Assembly: GCA_002506535.1 (NCBI GenBank)
Contig: DAXT01000010.1
Span: 30,296-94,295 of the forward strand
DNA from: Methanothrix harundinacea
GTDB lineage: Archaea > Halobacteriota > Methanosarcinia > Methanotrichales > Methanotrichaceae
Direction: 5' to 3'
DNA length: 64,000 bases
Under the pieces are notes generated by a model. The model was not told the origin of the DNA. It did no database searches and worked only from the letters and a program-made list of their open reading frames with translations. Positions 40,638 to 48,760 of the stretch are shown here, one piece after another; the first letter of the stretch is position 1, and the number at the start of each line of letters is the position of its first letter. Made by a program: the position numbers and the translations under genes.

Positions 40638-42437
40638 GTGTACGGCATGACCCCGCAGATCGAGCTCGCCTTCATCGTGGTGGCCGTGGCGGTCCTCCTT
40701 ATGGTCACAGAGGTCGTGAGGGTGGACGTCGCGGCGATCCTCGTCCTTCTGATCCTCGCCTGGACCGGCCTTGTGACCCCCGCCCAGGCGCTCTCGGGCC
40801 TCGGGAGCAACGCCGTGGTATCGGTGGCAGCCATCATGATCCTGGGACGGGGGATGGAGAGGGCCGGGGTCGTCAACCGCATAGGCAGGGCCGTATTGAG
40901 GGCGGCGGGGTCCGACGAGAGGAGGCTATTGGCGGTCATATCGTCGGTTGTGGGGGTCATCTCCGCCTTCATGCAGAACGTCGGCTCGGCAGCCCTCTTC
41001 TTGCCGGCGATCCTGAGGATATCAAAGAGGACCAAGACCCCGGCATCGAGACTTTTGATGCCTATGGGGTTTGCGGCTATTCTGGGGGGGACGTTGACGA
41101 TGGTAGGATCAACTCCCCTCATCATCTTAAACGACCTGATGATGCAGAGCGGGGAGGAGCCCTTCGGCTTCTTCAGCGTCACCCCCATAGGCGTCGTCCT
41201 TCTCGCCTCTGGGATCGGCTACTTCATCCTCTTCGGCCACCGCTTCCTTCCAAGAGATGGACGGCCAAAGGCCGATTCCACCTTCCAGGTGGATCTGATC
41301 GAGACCTGGCAGCTTCCATCGGTGGTCAGATACTACTTTGTATCCTGGAAGAGCGATCTTGTGGACAAGGCTCGGGAGGACGCCCGGATGAGGCGCAGCT
41401 ACGGGGTCACCCTCCTCGCCATAGTGGAGGGCAAGGAGGTGATCTACTCCCCCTGGAGGCGGACGAGGTTCACTGCTGGTCAGGTGCTGGCGCTCCTGGG
41501 AGAGGCCCGGGACCTCGATAGGCTCGCCTCTGAGCACGGCCTCTGGGAGATCACCGACGACTCCAGGTTGAGCGATCTCCTCTGCGAGGAGGAGGCGGGC
41601 TTTGCGGAGGTCGTCGTCCGTCCGAAGGCTTCCATCGTCGGCAAGACCCCCAGGCAGATCGGTATAAGGAAGAACTACGGCGTCGAGCCGATCATCCTCT
41701 TAAGCGGTACAGAGGAGCAGAGGAAGGACTTTGCCGACCGACCCCTGAACCCGGGGGACACCTTCGTCATCCATGGCCTATGGGACAGGATAAGAAAGCT
41801 CGGCTCCGACAGGAACTTCGTCCTGATGACGCCGGTGGAGCCGGAGAGCAACAACCCCTCGAAGGCGGCGCCTGCGACCCTCTGCTTCCTGGGGGCGCTG
41901 GCCCTCGCCCTGGCGGGCTTTCAGATATCCATCGCCCTTCTCACCGGCGCCATGGCCATGATCCTTCTGGGGGTGATAACCATCGACGAGGCCTACGGAG
42001 CCGTCGACTGGAGGACCGTCCTCCTCCTGGCGGGGCTGATACCCCTGGGGATCGCCATGGAGGAGAGCGGAGCCGCCAGGTTCGCGGCGATGGAGTTGAT
42101 GAACCTCCTCCAGGGATCGCCGACGATCGTAATCCTCCTGGCGGTGGCGGCTCTCACCACCTTCCTCACCCTCTTCATATCCAATGTGGCGACCGCCGTC
42201 CTCCTCGTCCCCCTGGTGATGGTGATGGCCCAGGGGCTGGGGATCGACCCGAGACCTCTAGCCCTCATGGTGGCGGTATCCGCCTCCAACTCCTTCCTCC
42301 TCCCCACCCACCAGGTCAACGCCCTCCTGATGGCCCCCGGAGGATACCGAAACGCCGACTTCATGAAGGCGGGAGGGATCATGACGGTGATATTCATCAT
42401 CGTCACCGCGGTGATGGTGGATCTCTTTTACCTCTGA
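40638..42437 (+). CDS. SLC13-family permease with RCK_C (TrkA-C) domains
   Basis: This is a 599-residue protein starting at GTG 40638. The N-terminal half has about five membrane segments (LAFIVVAVAVLLMVTEVVRV at the start), with a SNAVVSVAAIMILGRG-type helix hairpin. Residues about 215-385 hold two RCK_C-like regulatory domains (EVIYSPWRRTRFTAGQVLA, NPGDTFVIHGLWDRI). The C-terminal half resumes with six or so segments and the SNSFLLPTHQVNALL re-entrant motif. The family carries dicarboxylates, sulfate or similar anions with sodium. The substrate is not evident from the neighbours. Confidence 0.9.
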   Translation: MYGMTPQIELAFIVVAVAVLLMVTEVVRVDVAAILVLLILAWTGLVTPAQALSGLGSNAVVSVAAIMILGRGMERAGVVNRIGRAVLRAAGSDERRLLAVISSVVGVISAFMQNVGSAALFLPAILRISKRTKTPASRLLMPMGFAAILGGTLTMVGSTPLIILNDLMMQSGEEPFGFFSVTPIGVVLLASGIGYFILFGHRFLPRDGRPKADSTFQVDLIETWQLPSVVRYYFVSWKSDLVDKAREDARMRRSYGVTLLAIVEGKEVIYSPWRRTRFTAGQVLALLGEARDLDRLASEHGLWEITDDSRLSDLLCEEEAGFAEVVVRPKASIVGKTPRQIGIRKNYGVEPIILLSGTEEQRKDFADRPLNPGDTFVIHGLWDRIRKLGSDRNFVLMTPVEPESNNPSKAAPATLCFLGALALALAGFQISIALLTGAMAMILLGVITIDEAYGAVDWRTVLLLAGLIPLGIAMEESGAARFAAMELMNLLQGSPTIVILLAVAALTTFLTLFISNVATAVLLVPLVMVMAQGLGIDPRPLALMVAVSASNSFLLPTHQVNALLMAPGGYRNADFMKAGGIMTVIFIIVTAVMVDLFYL

Positions 42438-42441
42438 ACGT

Positions 42442-43332
42442 TCAGACCTTGCGGACTATCACCTCTTCCCCGAAGGGGGCTCCCAGGGCCTCGGAGGCGC
42501 TCCCCATATTGATGGCGATCTCCAACCGTCCCCAACGGTCGATGAATGCGACCCATTCGCCGACGGGGACGTCGGCGTAGGTCGACCCGAAGACCGCTTC
42601 GACGATCTCTTCGCCGACGCAGACTTCGATATGATCTTTTCGGGCGAGGCCCGCTTCATCCGCCAGATGGTGAGGTATGTTGGTAACCAGGTTACCAAAG
42701 TGGTCGACGTGGACGACGGCTCCAAAGAGGGCTCCATCCTCGATCCCGGCCCGCCTCGCTTCGATCCTGACGGGATCAAAGATCCGGGGGCCGACGGAGG
42801 AGGGGTCCATCCCGGCGGATAGAAGGCCGGCGACGGGGCCGTATATCCCGACCCCTCTGAAGGCGGCGGCCTTCCCTCCCTCTGTCAGGTTCGGGTCTAT
42901 GATCTCCCGGACGGCTGCCACCCCGAGGTCGTCCATAACCCCGGAGAAGAGGCTGTTGTCAGGGCCGACGAATAGTTTGCCGTCCTCCGTCTCCAGGACG
43001 ATCGACCTACCATCGGTTCCGACGCCGGGGTCGACCTCCGCCGCAAAGACCGTCCCCGGCGGATACTCCCGCGCCGCCTGAGCCAGGATGTATGAACCCT
43101 CGGCGACGTTGAAGGCAGAGACCTGGTGGGTTATCGTCGATATCCTCGCCCCCGGATTTGTCGAGTAGATCGACCCCTCCAGGGCGCCGACGTAATAGTC
43201 GCAGGTGCCGTAGTCGGTGAGGAGTACCACCAGGTCTTCGACCTTACTTACACCGGGGTCGGCTTGACCCCCGGTGAGGAGGGGTGAGATAGATGCCATC
43301 ACCGCCGCTATTATCAGAAGTTGCCTCATCAT
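42442..43332 (-). CDS. SAM hydroxide adenosyltransferase-like protein (DUF62) with export signal
   Basis: This is a 296-residue protein from ATG 43332 after AAAGGGTG; a TTG at 43350 would add six. The start MMRQLLIIAAVMASISPLLTG is a signal-peptide-like hydrophobic segment ending before QADPGVSK. The core is DUF62/SAM hydrolase: LLTDYGTCDYYVGALEG with the first Asp ligand, STITHQVSAFNVAEGSYIL, VDPGVGTDG and GPDNSLF. These enzymes split SAM with water to adenosine and methionine. An export signal on such an enzyme is unusual since SAM is cytoplasmic, so it may have another role or be membrane-anchored. Confidence 0.85.
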   Translation of the reverse strand: MMRQLLIIAAVMASISPLLTGGQADPGVSKVEDLVVLLTDYGTCDYYVGALEGSIYSTNPGARISTITHQVSAFNVAEGSYILAQAAREYPPGTVFAAEVDPGVGTDGRSIVLETEDGKLFVGPDNSLFSGVMDDLGVAAVREIIDPNLTEGGKAAAFRGVGIYGPVAGLLSAGMDPSSVGPRIFDPVRIEARRAGIEDGALFGAVVHVDHFGNLVTNIPHHLADEAGLARKDHIEVCVGEEIVEAVFGSTYADVPVGEWVAFIDRWGRLEIAINMGSASEALGAPFGEEVIVRKV

Positions 43333-43373
43333 TCTATAACACCCTTTCAAATCCGTCCCCGTCTTCGTACCAG

Positions 43374-43383
43374 CTTTATAAAG
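43374..43383. promoter_or_regulatory. palindromic TATA box between divergent genes
   Basis: CTTTATAAAG is a perfect palindrome and is a good TATA box on both strands. It is about 42 bases from the minus-strand start at 43332 and about 110 from the YeeE start. One element may direct both transcripts. Confidence 0.5.
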
Positions 43384-43490
43384 ATGTGACGACGTAATAT
43401 GGTGGTATGGAGGGGCGGGACGGGCCCGAGGATCTCAAACCTCGAAGATCCCCAGCCCGACGACCCCCACCTTCATCGAGCTTCGAGGAG

Positions 43491-44019
43491 ATGCTGATGC
43501 TGGAGTATCTGACGATGGATCTATGGTCCCCCTACGTAGCCGGGGCGGGTATAGGGGTCTTGAGCATCCTCGCATTCCTAATATCCGATAGGCCGATCGG
43601 CTGCTCTGCAGCCTACGCCAGGACGAGCGGGATGATCGAGAAGCTCTTCGTCGGAGATCTAGTCTTCGAGAAGGCGTACTACAGGAAGTTCGAGCCCAGG
43701 ATAGAATGGGAGGTGATGCTCGTCATAGGGGTCGTCATCGGATCGTTCCTCTCCGCCATCTTATCGGGGGAGTTTCGGCTGGAGGTCGTCCCACCCCTCT
43801 GGAATGAGCGGTTCGGCCCCGATCCGGTTCTGAGGGTCGCGGCCGCCTTCGCCGGGGGAGTCCTCATGGGGCTGGGGGCCCGGTGGGCGGGGGGGGTGCA
43901 CCAGCGGCCACGGAATCAGCGGGACGCTCCAGCTCGCCGCCAGCTCGTGGCTTGCTGCGGCATCCTTCTTCGCCGGCGGGATCGCCGGGGCGATGATCCT
44001 CTTCAGGGGGATCTTCTGA
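43491..44019 (+). pseudogene. YeeE/YedE transporter subunit 1, frameshifted in a G run
   Basis: ATG 43491 (alternative 43497) follows GAGGAG. Membrane segments begin at YVAGAGIGVLSILAFLISDRP, with the family Cys in IGCSAAYARTSG. At the G8 run near 43889-43896 the frame is broken. Seven G would restore A-R-W-A-GG-C-T-S-G-H-G-I-S-G, the key YeeE motif, and continue to FFAGGIAGAMILFRGIF-stop at 44019. The 529-base length is one over a multiple of three. YeeE/YedE proteins import thiosulfate or sulfur species. The partner gene at 44027 starts eight bases later. Confidence 0.85.
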
Positions 44020-44026
44020 GGCGGTG

Positions 44027-44602
44027 ATGGAAGATATGCCCGATATCCTCGAAAGACTCCGTAAGAATCCCGGCAGGCAGCTCTTCATCGGCCTCTTCAT
44101 AGGGATCGTCTTCGGCTTTCTCCTCCAGAAGGGGGGTGTCACCAGGTACGACGTCATCCTCGGCCAGCTCCTCCTCGCCGACTTCACCGTCTTCAAGGTG
44201 ATGGCCTCGGCGGTGATCACCGGGATGATAGGGGTCCACCTCCTGCGAAGCCTGGGCTATGTCAGCCTCCATCCCAAGGCCGGCTCCTGGGGCTCCTCCG
44301 CCCTCGGCGGCCTCATCTTCGGGTTCGGCTTCGCCCTTCTCGGATACTGTCCGGGAACGGTGGCCGGAGCCGTCGGCCAGGGCTCCATCGACGCCCTCCT
44401 CGGCGGGGCCGTCGGGATCCTTCTGGGGGCCGCAGTCTTCGCAGAGCTCTATCCGAGGCTGGAAGAGACGGTCCTCTCCAGGGGCAACTTTGGAGACGCC
44501 ACCATCCCCGAGATCCTGGGGGTCAGCTCCTGGGCGGCGGTCGTCCCGACGGCTCTGATCCTGATCGGCCTGCTTCTCTGGATCGAAGGGATGGGTCTAT
44601 GA
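44027..44602 (+). CDS. YeeE/YedE transporter subunit 2
   Basis: This is a 191-residue membrane protein from ATG 44027 (GTG 44024 is also in frame), after GAGGCGGTG. Five or so hydrophobic segments are present. The motif FGFALLGYCPGTVAGAVGQGSID contains the conserved Cys in G-Y-C-P-G-T used by YeeE-family sulfur carriers. QLFIGLFIGIVFGFLLQKGG and TVFKVMASAVITGMIG are other family segments. It pairs with the frameshifted subunit 1. Sulfur uptake for cofactor synthesis is a plausible role. Confidence 0.88.
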   Translation: MEDMPDILERLRKNPGRQLFIGLFIGIVFGFLLQKGGVTRYDVILGQLLLADFTVFKVMASAVITGMIGVHLLRSLGYVSLHPKAGSWGSSALGGLIFGFGFALLGYCPGTVAGAVGQGSIDALLGGAVGILLGAAVFAELYPRLEETVLSRGNFGDATIPEILGVSSWAAVVPTALILIGLLLWIEGMGL

Positions 44603-44652
44603 CTCATGTAAAAATTCAGCTAATACCCGCCTCGCGATGCCTATGGGACCCC

Positions 44653-44717
44653 ATCTCTCCACACCGTCTCTCGACACCATCTCTCGACACCATCTCTCGA
44701 CACCATCTCTCGACCCC
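44653..44717 (+). repeat. five tandem 13-bp repeats
   Basis: The unit ATCTCTCGACACC repeats five times in a row (44653-44717), with small changes in the first, second and last copies. It lies between the YeeE gene and the next promoter. Copy number could vary between strains. Confidence 0.8.
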
Positions 44718-44779
44718 AAGAGCTCCCGTCTCCCGGCGGCGACCCGGGGCAAAGGCCGGGGTGGGGATAGAACCATCAG

Positions 44780-44787
44780 TATAAATA
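44780..44787 (+). promoter_or_regulatory. TATA box for the N-formylglutamate amidohydrolase-like gene
   Basis: TATAAATA is a consensus archaeal TATA box. Initiation near 44806-44808 would leave a leader of about 30-50 bases, depending on the start codon used. Confidence 0.6.
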
Positions 44788-44859
44788 GAGGCGGTGATCT
44801 AGACCGGGATAGATAGAATAGAGGGGGCAGACCTCCTGCAGTTCAAGCGACTTCTTTCA

Positions 44860-45612
44860 GTGGTCCCCCACGCCGGCCTCGTCATCCCGGCGGAGATAGA
44901 CCCTTCAAGGCTATCGGAGGAGTTCTTCGGTCTAGCAAGAAACATCGACTGGTTCGCAGATCATCTCTACGACTTCCGGGACGTCCTCAACAATGACCAC
45001 CTCACCTTCCCCTACTGCAGCCTCATCTTGGAAGCGAACCGCGATCCAGCGGTCATCGAAGACTCCGTCCCCTTAAAAGACGTCTTCGGAAGGGCGATCT
45101 ACAGGGAGGGGGACGAGCCGGCCAGATCCGACCGAGCTTGCCTCTCCGATAGATATCTCGTCCCCTTCCACCGGGATATAGGCGATAAGATCGCCTCAGG
45201 CTGCTGCTTTCTCTTTGAGGGACACTCGACGATAACCGCGAGGGGGGTCGGAGACGATCAGATAGATGTAATGAACTATCAGCGTTCGAGGGACGGCGGG
45301 GATATCGTCCGCTTCTCTCCTGATATCTACGTCGAGATCTACGCGGAAGAGCTCCAAAAGCGGCTGGCGGGGGTTAGGGTGACCGTCAACTCCTCCGAAT
45401 ATGGCGGCGTCTACGGCTCCATATGCGCGGACCACTCCGTCGATTCGATGGTCGGGGTGGGGAGGAGGGCACCCGCCATCCTCCAGGAGACGAACCAGCG
45501 GCTGTACCTAGACGAGGATGGCGTCCCGGACCTGGTGAGGCTCAACGCCCTGCGGGTCGCTTTCGCCGAGTCCCTCTGCGCGATGTACAGAAAGGCTCAT
45601 GGGGTGATATGA
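44860..45612 (+). CDS. N-formylglutamate amidohydrolase-like protein
   Basis: The listed GTG 44860 gives 250 residues. The family usually has several residues before the S-V-P-H-A-G motif. Here the frame continues upstream as L-L-Q-F-K-R-L-L-S, with a CTG at 44836 nine bases after GAGGGGG, so translation may start there. The core shows VVPHAGLVIPAEI (metal-binding His), VPFHRDIGDKI, LFEGHSTI and YGGVYGSI. These enzymes release formate from formyl-amino acids. The gene is followed five bases later by a C39-like peptidase, so the two form a small operon. Confidence 0.8.
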   Translation: MVPHAGLVIPAEIDPSRLSEEFFGLARNIDWFADHLYDFRDVLNNDHLTFPYCSLILEANRDPAVIEDSVPLKDVFGRAIYREGDEPARSDRACLSDRYLVPFHRDIGDKIASGCCFLFEGHSTITARGVGDDQIDVMNYQRSRDGGDIVRFSPDIYVEIYAEELQKRLAGVRVTVNSSEYGGVYGSICADHSVDSMVGVGRRAPAILQETNQRLYLDEDGVPDLVRLNALRVAFAESLCAMYRKAHGVI

Positions 45613-45616
45613 TACG

Positions 45617-46150
45617 ATGCCCGTAATAGATGTCGATATAGGAAGGCAGGCCTTCGACTTCGACTGCGGTGCCAAGGCGCTCCAGCTGGTGATGGCCTAC
45701 TACGGCGTGGACCTGCGCCTCGACGAGCTCTTCGAGAAGCTCAAGACCGATGAGATGGGCACCTCGATCCATAACATGATCGGCGTCGCCGGTGAGATGG
45801 GCTTTGAGGTCCAGGCGAAGAACATGTGGGAGCTTGGGGAGGTGAAGGGCTCCATCGACGATGGCAGGCCCGTCATCGTCCTCCTCCAGGCCTGGGCCGA
45901 GAGGTACATGACCATGGAGGACTGGAGGACGGACTATGATGACGGACACTACGCCATCGTCATAGGCTACAACAACGGTATCCTCATCTTCGAAGATCCC
46001 GCATCCTTCCGGCGGACGTGGCTCCCCGAGGAGGAGTTCCTCGCCCGGTGGCACGATAAAAGCCCAGACAACGGCGAAGTCCACGAGCATTTCGGGATGG
46101 TCCTCCTGGGCCGCGAGCCGGTGAAGCGGACCCCTGTGAAGATGGGGTGA
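45617..46150 (+). CDS. C39-like cysteine peptidase family protein
   Basis: This is a 177-residue protein from ATG 45617. The papain-like C39 triad appears as Cys in FDFDCGAKALQLVMAYYG, His in DGHYAIVIGY and Asp in FEDPASF. C39 peptidases cleave double-glycine leader peptides in peptide exporters, but this form has no ABC part and no membrane span, so it may be a soluble hydrolase with another substrate. The gene upstream is five bases away and likely co-transcribed. Confidence 0.85.
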   Translation: MPVIDVDIGRQAFDFDCGAKALQLVMAYYGVDLRLDELFEKLKTDEMGTSIHNMIGVAGEMGFEVQAKNMWELGEVKGSIDDGRPVIVLLQAWAERYMTMEDWRTDYDDGHYAIVIGYNNGILIFEDPASFRRTWLPEEEFLARWHDKSPDNGEVHEHFGMVLLGREPVKRTPVKMG

Positions 46151-46188
46151 GAGGGGGCCCGAGGGTCCCATGAAAATCGTTTTTCTCG

Positions 46189-46234
46189 GATCGACCGGAT
46201 CGGACGGATTGAACTGATCGACCGGATCGGACGG
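46189..46234 (+). repeat. 19-bp direct repeat pair
   Basis: GATCGACCGGATCGGACGG occurs at 46189-46207 and 46216-46234. It lies in the spacer between the C39-like gene and the NifX-domain gene. Similar GGATCCGGTC-type repeats occur at 35202, so both may belong to a loose repeat family. Confidence 0.7.
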
Positions 46235-46368
46235 GGCCAGAAATACGTATTATGTAAATCTAGGGCCTTCAAGGATGAGCAATATCCCCGGAGCATTTAA
46301 ATATGCGGTAGCATCTTTTAGGCTGAATAGTACAAAATCTATACTCTCTGCGATGCGGGTGGTACAAT

Positions 46369-46728
46369 ATGAAAGTTGCAGTTCCAACCATGGGGGATAG
46401 AGGTCTCGACGAGCTGATCTGCGCCCACTTCGGCCGGGCCGAGACCTTCACGATAGTCGACGTGGACGCCGGCGACTTCGATGTAGTGAGAAATACGAGC
46501 GAGCATATGGGAGGGACCGGCCTACCCCCGGAGCTGATATCCGCGAAAGGGGCCCAGGTGATGCTGGCAGGTGGCCTCGGCCCCAAGGCGGTGAAGATGT
46601 TCGAAGGATACGGGATCGACGTCTTCGTCGGGGCGACCGGGACCGTTCGGGACGCCATAGCCGACTGGAAGAAGGGGTACCTCGAAGAGGCGACCGACGA
46701 TAACGCCTGCAGGGAGCACCGTCACTGA
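46369..46728 (+). CDS. NifX/NifB-domain protein (dinitrogenase cofactor-binding fold)
   Basis: This is a 119-residue protein from ATG 46369 after GGTGGT. MKVAVPTMGDRGLDELICAHFGRAETF is replaced here by its key parts KVAVPTMGD, AHFGRAETFTIV, GGLGPKAVKMF and DVFVGATGTV, the pattern of the NifX/NafY/NifB C-terminal domain, which carries Fe-S cofactor precursors. A C-terminal Cys/His tail (CREHRH) may help bind a cluster. It faces the marker cluster convergently and has its own TATA-like TTTAAATA near 46293. It could deliver a complex cluster to the reductase activation system, by inference. Confidence 0.88.
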   Translation: MKVAVPTMGDRGLDELICAHFGRAETFTIVDVDAGDFDVVRNTSEHMGGTGLPPELISAKGAQVMLAGGLGPKAVKMFEGYGIDVFVGATGTVRDAIADWKKGYLEEATDDNACREHRH

Positions 46729-46814
46729 CGGGCGCTCACCATCATCCCATAGTTTTTGGAGAGCTCTATTCCGGGCACCCTATCCGGGCATCCTGGACTT
46801 TGTAGACCCCTAAA

Positions 46815-47258
46815 TCAGATCTTCATGGGGTCTCCGTTCCCGCTGACGTGGCAGACGGAGCAGACCTCTTTCTCCTCTTTGAGCTCCCGGGTCGCCATGG
46901 CGAGGACGGTGGCGTTGGCGATGTTCCCGGCGATGAGGAGGGCGGCGCCAATCTCGTCTTCCGAGATCCCCATCCGTTTCGCTATCCTCAGGTGAAGTTT
47001 TAAACAGTGGCTGCAGCGGATGGCCGCGGCCACCGCGATGGATATCAGCTCCTGGGTCTCCTGGTCCAGGGTCTGGGAGCTTCTGATGATGGCGTTGTTG
47101 TGAAGGATCTTCGTCACCAGAAGCTCGGGCTTGTCCTTCATGAACCCGAATATGTAAGGGACCTCGCCGTAGGCTTTCTCGATGGAGGCTAGCATATCCT
47201 CCGCCGTCTGTTCGGTGCCCTTATCGAGGATCCTCTCCAGATCTTCTTCAAAACTCAT
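46815..47258 (-). CDS. carboxymuconolactone decarboxylase-family (AhpD-like) protein
   Basis: This is a 147-residue helical protein from ATG 47258. The AhpD-like redox motif AIRCSHCLKLHLRIAK gives C-x2-C plus a nearby His. A second pair (CSVCHVSGNG) sits at the C-terminus and may bind metal. Such proteins are peroxidase partners or small dehydratases. It is nine bases after the stop of marker 7 and probably the last gene of that operon, suggesting redox protection of the reductase system. Confidence 0.85.
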   Translation of the reverse strand: MSFEEDLERILDKGTEQTAEDMLASIEKAYGEVPYIFGFMKDKPELLVTKILHNNAIIRSSQTLDQETQELISIAVAAAIRCSHCLKLHLRIAKRMGISEDEIGAALLIAGNIANATVLAMATRELKEEKEVCSVCHVSGNGDPMKI

Positions 47259-47267
47259 TCATCTCAC

Positions 47268-48191
47268 CTAGACGACAAAGCCGGTTTCAGAGATGGGCAA
47301 TATCCTGACGAGTATATAGCTCTTCATCCTCGAGGGCGAAACCCTCGCGATCTCTCCCAGGGTCACCCCCTCGTCGAAGGTGACCCCTTTCACCGCCTCG
47401 CCGTAATCCTCGAAGGGGAGCTTTATCCTCAGGCCGTTCAGGTTTAGGGCTATCGGCAGGGGTGAGAGCGACTCCAGGACGTCCGGCACCTGCTCCCTCA
47501 CCGCCTCCATCACCCGGGGCGGCGTTGTGGTGAGGGGGTCCTTCGATATCGAGGCCCGGACGCTGTCGAGGGCTCTTCCGACGGCGGCGATGATGTTGTC
47601 CAGGGACCCGATCTCCGTCGCCTTCCGGGACCGATGGGCGATCCTCCCGACCCGCGGGACGTACTCGAAGGCGTAGGGGAGGTCCTCCTTCTTCATCTGG
47701 GGTCCCCCGGTGACGATGACGGGGACGGTGAGGCTCCGGTAGAGGTGTTCCTTTTTGAGGATGCAGTCGGCGAAGTTGCCGAAGGTGAAGACGACGGCGT
47801 CGTGCTCGTTGATGAGGGCGGTCTCGAACTCGTCTATCTGGGCGATCTTCTTTGCGACCCCCCGGCTCATCCCGATCATGTTGCTCTTGGCACCGTGCCT
47901 TCTGAGGTACTCGGCGACGTCGCAGGCGGGGTGGGGGAGGTGATGGATGGCGAGGGTCGGGGTGACGACGGCTATCTCCGTCCCCGCCAGGGGCGCCCGT
48001 TCGAGCTTTCCTCGCAGCTCCTTGGTGAGAGCCTCGATAATGGGAAGGTCTTCGTGGGGGACGAGCATCAGGAGGATGACTTCGCTCTGGGTGACGTTCT
48101 TCTGGAGGAGGTAGCCTCCCAGATCCTCGACGAGCTCCATCACCAGGTCGTGCTTGTAGACGCCGCCGGTGAACATCACGGGGTCAAGCAT
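47268..48191 (-). CDS. methanogenesis marker protein 7
   Basis: This is a 307-residue protein from ATG 48191, overlapping the end of marker 17 by eight bases. MLDPVMFTGGVYKHDLVMELV and IGMSRGVAKKIAQI with HAVVFTFGNFADCILKK-type motifs fit marker 7 (DUF2112-like). To my knowledge, recent structural work placed this protein with markers 3 and 17, McrC and AtwA in the ATP-driven complex that activates methyl-coenzyme M reductase through unusual iron-sulfur clusters. The gene order here is the conserved one. Confidence 0.88.
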   Translation of the reverse strand: MLDPVMFTGGVYKHDLVMELVEDLGGYLLQKNVTQSEVILLMLVPHEDLPIIEALTKELRGKLERAPLAGTEIAVVTPTLAIHHLPHPACDVAEYLRRHGAKSNMIGMSRGVAKKIAQIDEFETALINEHDAVVFTFGNFADCILKKEHLYRSLTVPVIVTGGPQMKKEDLPYAFEYVPRVGRIAHRSRKATEIGSLDNIIAAVGRALDSVRASISKDPLTTTPPRVMEAVREQVPDVLESLSPLPIALNLNGLRIKLPFEDYGEAVKGVTFDEGVTLGEIARVSPSRMKSYILVRILPISETGFVV

Positions 48192-48759
48192 CTTGCATCC
48201 CTCCCAGCCTCTCCTTGGCCTCGGCGATCAGCTCCGGGGTAATCGTCTCTTCCGCGGCCAAAAAGAAGAAGCTCTCTTTTACCATCTCGCTCCTCCGGTT
48301 ACGAAACCCCTCCGGGGCTATCCGGACGAGGGCGTCCAGGAGGTCCCGGCGAAACTCCGTCGCGGTGTCCGCCACCACCAGATCCCCGGGGGGCTCCTCC
48401 GAGAGGACGACGAGGACGTTTCTGTCGGGCTGCTCCACCTTCTCCCGGCCGTACCTCCCCCAGAGGGCCCGAATGAGGCCGGCCATATGCTCCTCATCGT
48501 CGACGGTGATCTGATACCCCCCCTCCGCGGATAAGAGATCTCCGACGTCCGCCACCTTCAGGGGGAGCTGCTTGCCCCGGATCATTCCATAGACGGCGAA
48601 GTAGGGTGTCTTTATGTCGACGTAGACGTAGAGCCTCCCTATCGACCTGATCAGCCCCAGATCCTGGAGGATGTCCATGATGATCTCCCTGTACTTCTCT
48701 GCCCCGTAATCCTCTCCGGGCATCTCGACCTCGAAGACCTCGAGGGGGTCCATCTCCAT
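48184..48759 (-). CDS. methanogenesis marker protein 17
   Basis: This is a 191-residue protein from ATG 48759, one base from the stop of marker 15. MEMDPLEVFEVEMPGEDYGAE and YVYVDIKTPYFAVYG with YQITVDDEEHMAGLI suit marker 17. It is an essential part of the reductase activation complex according to recent work, recalled here. It is coupled by overlap to marker 7. No recognisable enzyme motif is present; it is probably a structural or cluster-holding subunit. Confidence 0.86.
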   Translation of the reverse strand: MEMDPLEVFEVEMPGEDYGAEKYREIIMDILQDLGLIRSIGRLYVYVDIKTPYFAVYGMIRGKQLPLKVADVGDLLSAEGGYQITVDDEEHMAGLIRALWGRYGREKVEQPDRNVLVVLSEEPPGDLVVADTATEFRRDLLDALVRIAPEGFRNRRSEMVKESFFFLAAEETITPELIAEAKERLGGMQDA

Positions 48760-48760
48760 C

